From CAYLLT01 sp964591605 (GTDB lineage Bacteria; Planctomycetota; Phycisphaerae; UBA1845; PWPN01), in assembly GCA_964591605.1 (NCBI GenBank), contig CAZQEN010000139.1:1-18111 (forward strand): a stretch of 18,111 nt of DNA. Direction: 5' to 3'. The translations under genes and the position numbers were made by a program. A model generated the notes under the pieces. That model saw only the letters and a program-made list of their open reading frames with translations. It made no database searches and was not told the origin of the DNA. This document shows, one piece after another, positions 13,655 through 18,111 of the stretch. Positions within the stretch are counted from its first letter, which is position 1. Each line of letters begins with the position of its first letter.

Positions 13655-14776
13655 ATGCCCCACGACCTCAAACCCTACGCCGTCACCCCTGCCCACAGCC
13701 GCGGGCGCGAGCATGCGGAGACGTTTCCCGCCAGCGTCGACCCCGTCGCCGTCGACCGCCAGCGCGTGCTGCACTCGGCGGCGTTCCGGCGGCTCGAGTA
13801 CAAGACGCAGGTCTTCGTCACGGGTGAGCACGACCACTTCCGCACGCGGCTGACGCACACGCTGGAGGTGGCGAGCGTGGCGCGGCGGTTGTGCGTCGCC
13901 CTGCAGGTGAATGCCGCCGTCGGCGAGCTCATCGCCCTCACGCATGACCTGGGGCATCCGCCGTTCGGGCATGCGGGGGAGCTGGCCCTGCGCGAGCGGA
14001 TGGTGCATCACGGCGGGTTCGAGCACAACGCGCAGTCGCTGCGCATCGTGGAGTTCCTGGAGCATCCCTATCCGGCCTTCCGCGGGCTGAACCTCATGTA
14101 CGAGGTGCGCGAGTCGCTGGCCAAGCACTGCACGATCTACGACAAGCCGGGTGCGCACGCCCTGGCCGACGGCACGCAGGCGCCGGTGGAAGGGCAGATC
14201 GCGAATCTCGCGGACCGGATCGCATACGATTGCCACGACCTCGAGGATGCGATCGGGGCGGGCATGCTGGGCGAGTCTGACGTGGCGGGCGTGAGCCTCT
14301 GGAATGAAGCGATCGTGCCGATCCGGCGGGAATACCCGGACCTTCCCCTGGCGGCGATCCGCCGGCCGATCCTGGACGGTCTCGAAGCCCTCATGATGGA
14401 CGACGTCGTGCGCGAATCGCGGCGGTGGCTGGCGGCGGCGAAGGTGGCGAGCCTTGACGACGTGCGGGCCTGCCGCGAGCCGCTGGTGGGCTTCTCGGCG
14501 GAGATGGACAGCCGCATCCGCGAGCTGGAGACGTTCCTGCTCGAGCACGTCTACCGCAGCCCGCGGCTGATCCGCATGGACGCCAAGGCCCGTCGCTTCA
14601 TCGAGCAGCTCTTCGACGCCTACCTGGCCGAGCCGCGGATGCTCCCGCCGCGCTTCACCGCCCGGATCGAGCAGCAGGGCCTGCACCGCGTGATCTGCGA
14701 CTATATGGCCGGCATGACCGACCGGTTCTGCCAGGACGAGTACAAGCGGCTGTTCGAGCCGTTCGAGCGGGTGTGA
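13655..14776 (+). CDS. dgt: dGTPase-like HD-domain triphosphohydrolase
   Basis: This 373-residue protein is a deoxyguanosinetriphosphate triphosphohydrolase-like HD enzyme, which removes tripolyphosphate from dNTPs. The metal ligands of the HD motif are visible: His68 in RLTHTLEVA, His97-Asp98 in LTHDLGHPPFGHAGE and Asp187 in LADRIAYDCHD. The N-terminal HSAAFRRLEYKTQVF segment is typical of the family. The length matches the shorter dGTPase-like group (type 2), smaller than the E. coli Dgt. Only 13 bases separate it from the lipoprotein gene. No strong ribosome binding site is seen. A role in dNTP pool control is inferred. Confidence 0.93.
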   Translation: MPHDLKPYAVTPAHSRGREHAETFPASVDPVAVDRQRVLHSAAFRRLEYKTQVFVTGEHDHFRTRLTHTLEVASVARRLCVALQVNAAVGELIALTHDLGHPPFGHAGELALRERMVHHGGFEHNAQSLRIVEFLEHPYPAFRGLNLMYEVRESLAKHCTIYDKPGAHALADGTQAPVEGQIANLADRIAYDCHDLEDAIGAGMLGESDVAGVSLWNEAIVPIRREYPDLPLAAIRRPILDGLEALMMDDVVRESRRWLAAAKVASLDDVRACREPLVGFSAEMDSRIRELETFLLEHVYRSPRLIRMDAKARRFIEQLFDAYLAEPRMLPPRFTARIEQQGLHRVICDYMAGMTDRFCQDEYKRLFEPFERV

Positions 14777-14850
14777 GGCGCGGCTTGATTTCGGGCGGCA
14801 CTCCTCGTAAAGATGCGGCCGGGCATTCATCCACAAACGGAGACATGGTC

Positions 14851-15261
14851 ATGAGTGGAGCAAACGGAGTCACCCTGGCCGACGCACGCCGGGTCATTGC
14901 CGCCGCGGAGAAGAAGGCCGCCGAGATCGGGCAGCCGATGAACATCGCGGTGGCCGACGCGGGCGGGAATCTGGTGGCGCACGTCCGGATGGACGGGGCG
15001 TGGCTGGGGAGCGTGGACATTTCGATCAAGAAGGCGTGGACGTCGCGGGCGTTCGACATCAGCACGAAGGACGTCGCCCCGTATTGCCAGCCGGGCAAGG
15101 ACTTCTTCGGCATCCACGCGACCAACGACGGAAAGGTCATCATTTTTGCGGGGGGCATCCCGCTGAAGCGCGGCGGCCAGGTGGTGGGGGCGATCGGCGT
15201 GAGCGGGGGGTCGGGCGAGCAGGATCATGCCGTCGCCGAGGCCGGGGCGGCGGCGTTCTGA
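14851..15261 (+). CDS. GlcG/HbpS family protein
   Basis: This 136-residue protein belongs to the GlcG/HbpS (DUF336) family. Typical features are the N-terminal LADARRVIAAAEKKAAEIG helix, the NIAVADAGGNLVAHVRMDGAW strand and turn, SVDISIKKAWTSRAF, and the C-terminal GGIPLKRGGQVVGAIGVSGGSGEQDHAVAEAG. Some members bind haem or corrinoids and sense redox or iron, while others have no known ligand. ATG 14851 has GGAG eight bases upstream (14839-14842); ATG 14845 would have only two bases of spacing. No partner gene is adjacent. Confidence 0.9.
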   Translation: MSGANGVTLADARRVIAAAEKKAAEIGQPMNIAVADAGGNLVAHVRMDGAWLGSVDISIKKAWTSRAFDISTKDVAPYCQPGKDFFGIHATNDGKVIIFAGGIPLKRGGQVVGAIGVSGGSGEQDHAVAEAGAAAF

Positions 15262-15284
15262 GCCGCAATCCCGCGACGGCGGAA

Positions 15285-15336
15285 TTGTGGTGCAGGCGTC
15301 TCGCCTGCACGTGCAGTCGGGACGGCTGCATCATCA
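15285..15336 (-). repeat. REP unit upstream of the RAYT gene
   Basis: This 52-base element is made of two back-to-back hairpins, GTGCAGGCG/CGCCTGCAC and a second arm GTGCAG.CGGGACGGCTGCA, starting with TTGTGG. It is the reverse complement of the unit at 16049-16100, with a few differences at the right end (TCATCA in place of CCACAA). Confidence 0.85.
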
Positions 15337-15352
15337 CTCCATCTGGTGGGTC

Positions 15353-16045
15353 ATGGATATGCCACAGCAGCGTGGGGATATCCACTTCGTCGATCCTCGG
15401 ACGACGCCGTTTGTTGAAATGCGCTGCCGAGGTGAACTTCCGCATCTCTACAAGGAGAGCGGGAGCTACTTCGTCACGTTTCGACTCTGGGACGCTGTCA
15501 TTCCTGATGAACAGCGTCATCGCTGGCGAGAGATGCAGCGAATTGTGGTGCAGGCGTCCCGCCCGCACGCTGCAGCCAGTACGGCAGCACTACCAGGACC
15601 GGCAATTCTGCGCCTGCGTGAGTTGACGCGAGACCTTGCCCAGGCATCGGAGCCACCTCTCCAAGCGGGTTCGTGTCTGCTGCGAGCGCCCGAGGTGGCC
15701 GCCATTGTCCAGGATACACTGCTCCACTTCGATCAGCAGCGGTATCAGTTGGCGGCGTGGTGCGTGATGCCCAACCACGTACACGTGGCATACAGTACGA
15801 TAGGCACTGTCACGCCGGATAGTATCCATCATTCATGGAAGTCGTTCACATCCCATGAGGTCAATCGGCTTCTGCGCCATAGCGGAACATTGTGGGAGCG
15901 GGAGTCATTCGATCATCTGATCCGAAGCATCGATTCGTACGAAGTGTTCATCGAATACATCGAGCACAATCCCTGTGCCGCGGGGCTATGTCGCTCTCCC
16001 GCGGAGTGGCCTTTCAGCAGCGCCGGCCGCGACTGGCGGGGGTAG
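15353..16045 (+). CDS. REP-associated tyrosine transposase (RAYT)
   Basis: This 230-residue protein belongs to the Y1/IS200-like transposases that act on REP sequences. The metal-binding HUH motif is in MPNHVHV (His142 and His144), and a candidate nucleophile is Tyr202 in EYIEHNPCAAGL. Other marks are the N-terminal SGSYFVTFRL and the C-terminal SPAEWPFSSA. The start chosen is ATG 15353, with ATG 15359 as the alternative; a GGTGGG lies just upstream. It is flanked by REP units in opposite orientation. About 18 residues (64-81, starting RIVVQASRPH) are encoded by a decayed REP inside the gene. These residues replace a variable linker before the DNA-binding core. The conserved motifs are intact, so it may still be active. 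Confidence 0.88.
   Translation: MDMPQQRGDIHFVDPRTTPFVEMRCRGELPHLYKESGSYFVTFRLWDAVIPDEQRHRWREMQRIVVQASRPHAAASTAALPGPAILRLRELTRDLAQASEPPLQAGSCLLRAPEVAAIVQDTLLHFDQQRYQLAAWCVMPNHVHVAYSTIGTVTPDSIHHSWKSFTSHEVNRLLRHSGTLWERESFDHLIRSIDSYEVFIEYIEHNPCAAGLCRSPAEWPFSSAGRDWRG
15543..15595 (-). repeat. Decayed REP unit inside the RAYT reading frame
   Basis: Beginning TTGTGGTGCAGGCGTC, it aligns along its length with the unit at 15285, in the same orientation, with one inserted base and several substitutions in the second arm. The reading frame of the transposase stays open through it. Confidence 0.75.
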
Positions 16046-16048
16046 CCG

Positions 16049-16100
16049 TTGTGGTGCAGCCGTCCCGGCTGCACGTGCAGGCGAGACGCCTGCACCACAA
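16049..16100 (+). repeat. REP unit downstream of the RAYT gene
   Basis: This 52-base unit is the most intact copy. TTGTGGTGCAG and CTGCACCACAA form perfect terminal inverted repeats. Inside are two hairpins, GTGCAGCCG-TCC-CGGCTGCAC and GTGCAGGCG-AGA-CGCCTGCAC. It starts three bases after the transposase stop. Confidence 0.9.
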
Positions 16101-16118
16101 TTCCGTGCCCCACAGGTA

Positions 16119-16147
16119 TTGTTGTTATCGGGCCGGGGGGGTAGAAT
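16119..16147 (+). promoter_or_regulatory. Sigma-70-type promoter of the fdhA-like gene
   Basis: TTGTTG at 16119-16124 and TAGAAT at 16142-16147 are 17 bases apart. The start would be near 16154, leaving a leader of about 76 bases with AAGGAGG before the ATG. Confidence 0.6.
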
Positions 16148-16229
16148 GACCTCCCAATCAATGGGTTCGGGCAACGGAGCCAATCCCCAACGGCTCCCGC
16201 ACATCTGACAAACGAAGGAGGCCGTCACA

Positions 16230-17456
16230 ATGGCATCGAATCGCGGTGTCGCCTACATCAAGCCGGGCGAAGTGCAGATCCAGTCCATCGATTACCCGAA
16301 GCTGGCGCTGGGATCGCGCAAATGTGAGCACGGCGTCATCCTCAAGGTCGTCACCACCAACATCTGCGGCTCAGACCAGCACATGGTCCGCGGCCGCACC
16401 ACCGCCCCGGCCGGCCTGATCCTCGGCCACGAAATCACCGGTGAAGTGATCGAGGCGGGTCGGGACGTCGAGTTCATCCGGGTGGGCGATCTGGTAAGCG
16501 TGCCGTTCAACATCGCCTGCGGGCGCTGCCGAAACTGTAAAGAGGGAAAGACCGGTATCTGCCTGAACGTGAATCCGGCCCGTCCGGGAGCGGCGTACGG
16601 CTACGTCGACATGGGCGGCTGGGTCGGCGGCCAGGCCGAGTACGTCATGGTGCCCTACGCCGATTTCAACCTGCTCAAGCTGGCCGCCTCCGACCCCGGC
16701 AGGGACAAGGGGCTGCCCAGCAGGGGACAGGCGATGGAGAAGATCAAGGACCTCACGCTGCTGAGCGACATCTTTCCGACCGGCTATCACGGTGCGGTGA
16801 CCGCGGGCGTCGGCCCCGGCATGACGGTGTACGTCGCGGGAGCGGGCCCGGTCGGTCTGGCGTGCGCGGCTTCATGTCACCTGCTGGGGGCTTCGGTGGT
16901 CATCGTCGGCGACATGATCGATGAGCGTCTGGCGCAGGCAAAGAGTTTCGGCTGCGAAGTCATCGACCTCAAGAAGAGTGCGAACGTGGCCGAGCAGATC
17001 GAGCAGATTCTCGGCGTGCCCGAAGTGGACTGCGGCGTGGACTGCGTGGGCTTCGAGGCCCACGGGCAGGGCAACGAAGCGGCGGTGGAGCGGCCGGCGA
17101 CGGTGCTCAACACGATGATGGAGGTCACGCGTGCGGGCGGCGGGGTCGGCATCCCCGGCCTGTATGTCACGGGCGACCCCGGCGCGGTCGACGAGGCCGC
17201 CAAGATCGGCCAGCTCGGCATCCGCATCGGCTTGGGCTGGGCCAAGAGCCACCACTTCCACACCGGCCAGTGCCCGGTGATGAAGTATAATCGCCAGCTC
17301 ATGATGGCGATCCTGCGGAACAAGATCCAGATCGCCCAGGCGACGAACGTCACGATCATTTCGCTGGACGATGCGCCGAAGGGCTACAGGGACTTCGACA
17401 AGGGTGCGGCCAGGAAGTTCGTGATCGATCCGCACAAGAGCGTGAAGGCCGCGTAG
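16230..17456 (+). CDS. fdhA: Zn-dependent formaldehyde dehydrogenase, glutathione-independent type
   Basis: This 408-residue medium-chain dehydrogenase oxidises formaldehyde or related aldehydes and alcohols with NAD. It matches the glutathione-independent FdhA type. Catalytic zinc ligands are Cys46 (NICGSDQH), His67 (GHEITGEV) and probably Asp180 (LLSDIFPTGYHG). The structural zinc cysteines are Cys97, Cys100, Cys103 and Cys111. The NAD loop is GAGPVG at about 204-209. The long insert with GNEAAVERPATVLN and the GIPGLYVTGDPGAVDE segment is typical of this subfamily. The start has a perfect AAGGAGG (16215-16221) eight bases upstream. An aldehyde dehydrogenase gene follows 49 bases later, suggesting an oxidation route of alcohol or aldehyde to acid. 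Exact substrate cannot be read from sequence. Confidence 0.93.
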   Translation: MASNRGVAYIKPGEVQIQSIDYPKLALGSRKCEHGVILKVVTTNICGSDQHMVRGRTTAPAGLILGHEITGEVIEAGRDVEFIRVGDLVSVPFNIACGRCRNCKEGKTGICLNVNPARPGAAYGYVDMGGWVGGQAEYVMVPYADFNLLKLAASDPGRDKGLPSRGQAMEKIKDLTLLSDIFPTGYHGAVTAGVGPGMTVYVAGAGPVGLACAASCHLLGASVVIVGDMIDERLAQAKSFGCEVIDLKKSANVAEQIEQILGVPEVDCGVDCVGFEAHGQGNEAAVERPATVLNTMMEVTRAGGGVGIPGLYVTGDPGAVDEAAKIGQLGIRIGLGWAKSHHFHTGQCPVMKYNRQLMMAILRNKIQIAQATNVTIISLDDAPKGYRDFDKGAARKFVIDPHKSVKAA

Positions 17457-17470
17457 GAAAAGTTGAAAAC

Positions 17471-17491
17471 CGAAAGTCGAAAGTCGAAACT
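17471..17491. repeat. Short tandem repeat in dehydrogenase spacer
   Basis: Three 7-base copies lie head to tail: CGAAAGT, CGAAAGT and CGAAACT. They end one base before the AGGAGG ribosome binding site of the next gene. They may be a simple slippage product. Confidence 0.7.
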
Positions 17492-17505
17492 GAGGAGGCC
17501 TGACC

Positions 17506-18111
17506 ATGGCAACCGCTGTAATGGAACGTCCGGCGCCGCCGAAGGTGCGGCAGACGAACATGCTGATCGACGGCAAGTGGGTTGCGGCCGCCAGCGGCAA
17601 AACGTTTGAAACCATTAACCCGGCGACGGGTGATGTGATTTCGCAGGTGGCCGAGGGTGACAAGGCGGATGTCAATAAAGCTGTCGCCGCAGCGCGCAAG
17701 GCGTTCGAGGATGGCCCGTGGCGCCAGATGAGCGCGGCCGAGCGCGGCAAGTTGCTGCTCAAACTGGCCGACCTCATCGAGCAGAATGCCGATGAGCTCG
17801 CGAGGCTGGAGACGCTCGACAACGGCAAGCCGTACCAGGTGGCACTGGCGGCCGACCTGCCTCTGACCATCGCCTGCTACCGCTACTATGCCGGCTGGTC
17901 CGACAAGCTCCACGGCAAGACGATCCCCATCGCCGGGCCGTATTTCTGCTACACGCGGCACGAGCCGGTCGGCGTGGTCGGCCAGATCATCCCGTGGAAC
18001 TTCCCGCTGCTCATGCAGGCCTGGAAACTGGCGCCGGCACTGGCGTGCGGCAACACTCTCGTGCTCAAGCCGGCCGAGCAGACGCCGTTGACCGCCCTGC
18101 GGGTGGGAGAG
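17506..18111 (+). CDS. NAD(P)-dependent aldehyde dehydrogenase, N-terminal part
   Basis: The reading frame is open from ATG 17506 to the window end: 202 residues of a family usually near 490-500. Conserved parts are FETINPATGDVISQVAEG (34-51), the LETLDNGKP segment, HEPVGVVGQIIPWNFPL with the oxyanion Asn165, and LVLKPAEQTP with the cofactor-contacting Lys188. The catalytic cysteine lies beyond the window. AGGAGG at 17493-17498 lies seven bases before the ATG. It probably shares a transcript with the upstream dehydrogenase and takes an aldehyde to the acid. The gene is cut by the window, not truncated in any visible way. Confidence 0.93.
   Translation, partial: MATAVMERPAPPKVRQTNMLIDGKWVAAASGKTFETINPATGDVISQVAEGDKADVNKAVAAARKAFEDGPWRQMSAAERGKLLLKLADLIEQNADELARLETLDNGKPYQVALAADLPLTIACYRYYAGWSDKLHGKTIPIAGPYFCYTRHEPVGVVGQIIPWNFPLLMQAWKLAPALACGNTLVLKPAEQTPLTALRVGE

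Noticed and set aside
15227..15352. Upstream extension of the RAYT reading frame through the REP unit
   Set aside because: The extension overlaps the end of the previous gene and translates the REP itself, with VVQASRLHVQ-like residues. The conserved protein begins after 15353.
1..18111. CRISPR arrays, tRNA and rRNA genes
   Set aside because: I found no regularly spaced direct repeats with spacers, no tRNA-like cloverleaf and no rRNA sequence that I could recognise by eye.

Overview
The window is GC-rich and every gene I can support lies on the + strand. Gene content and style suggest a planctomycete or a close relative. The clues are a solitary FliN-type protein, a lipid-anchored protein built of tandem Ig-like repeats, a REP-associated tyrosine transposase (RAYT) with its palindromic repeats, and several promoters with TAnnnT-type -10 boxes close to the start codon. 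This assignment is inference; no rRNA or other phylogenetic marker is present.

Layout. 1-347 has no convincing gene. 348-2807 encodes a secreted lipoprotein with two PKD-like domains and six Ig-like repeats. 2882-2943 is a palindromic repeat. 3087-3524 is a FliN/SpoA protein, and 3618-4277 is a LexA-like (HTH plus S24 peptidase) repressor with a probable leaderless start. 4335-5299 is the most unusual part: a textbook sigma-54 promoter, with possible upstream activator sites, drives a small protein of unknown function. It is followed by about 400 bases without a gene that fold into a series of hairpins. Three of these are copies of one element (CTCCCTCCC plus a two-part stem), and the last copy is an intrinsic terminator. 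5830-6162 is an HU/IHF-type DNA-bending protein with its own terminator.

6351-9813 is an operon for an ABC-2 type exporter (ATPase plus two permeases) with an aldo/keto-reductase-like gene inserted between the permeases. 9931-11205 is glyA. 11515-12647 is a translationally coupled pair: an NAD-binding TrkA-N protein and a HIT nucleotide hydrolase/phosphorylase. 12694-13641 is a VapBC-like toxin-antitoxin pair whose toxin overlaps a small lipoprotein gene. Then come a dGTPase-like HD hydrolase (13655-14776) and a GlcG/HbpS-family protein (14851-15261).

15285-16100 is a RAYT gene flanked by two REP units in opposite orientation, with a third, decayed REP inside its reading frame. 16230-18111 is a two-gene unit: a glutathione-independent formaldehyde dehydrogenase-type Zn enzyme and an aldehyde dehydrogenase cut off by the window end. 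Together they suggest stepwise alcohol/aldehyde oxidation.
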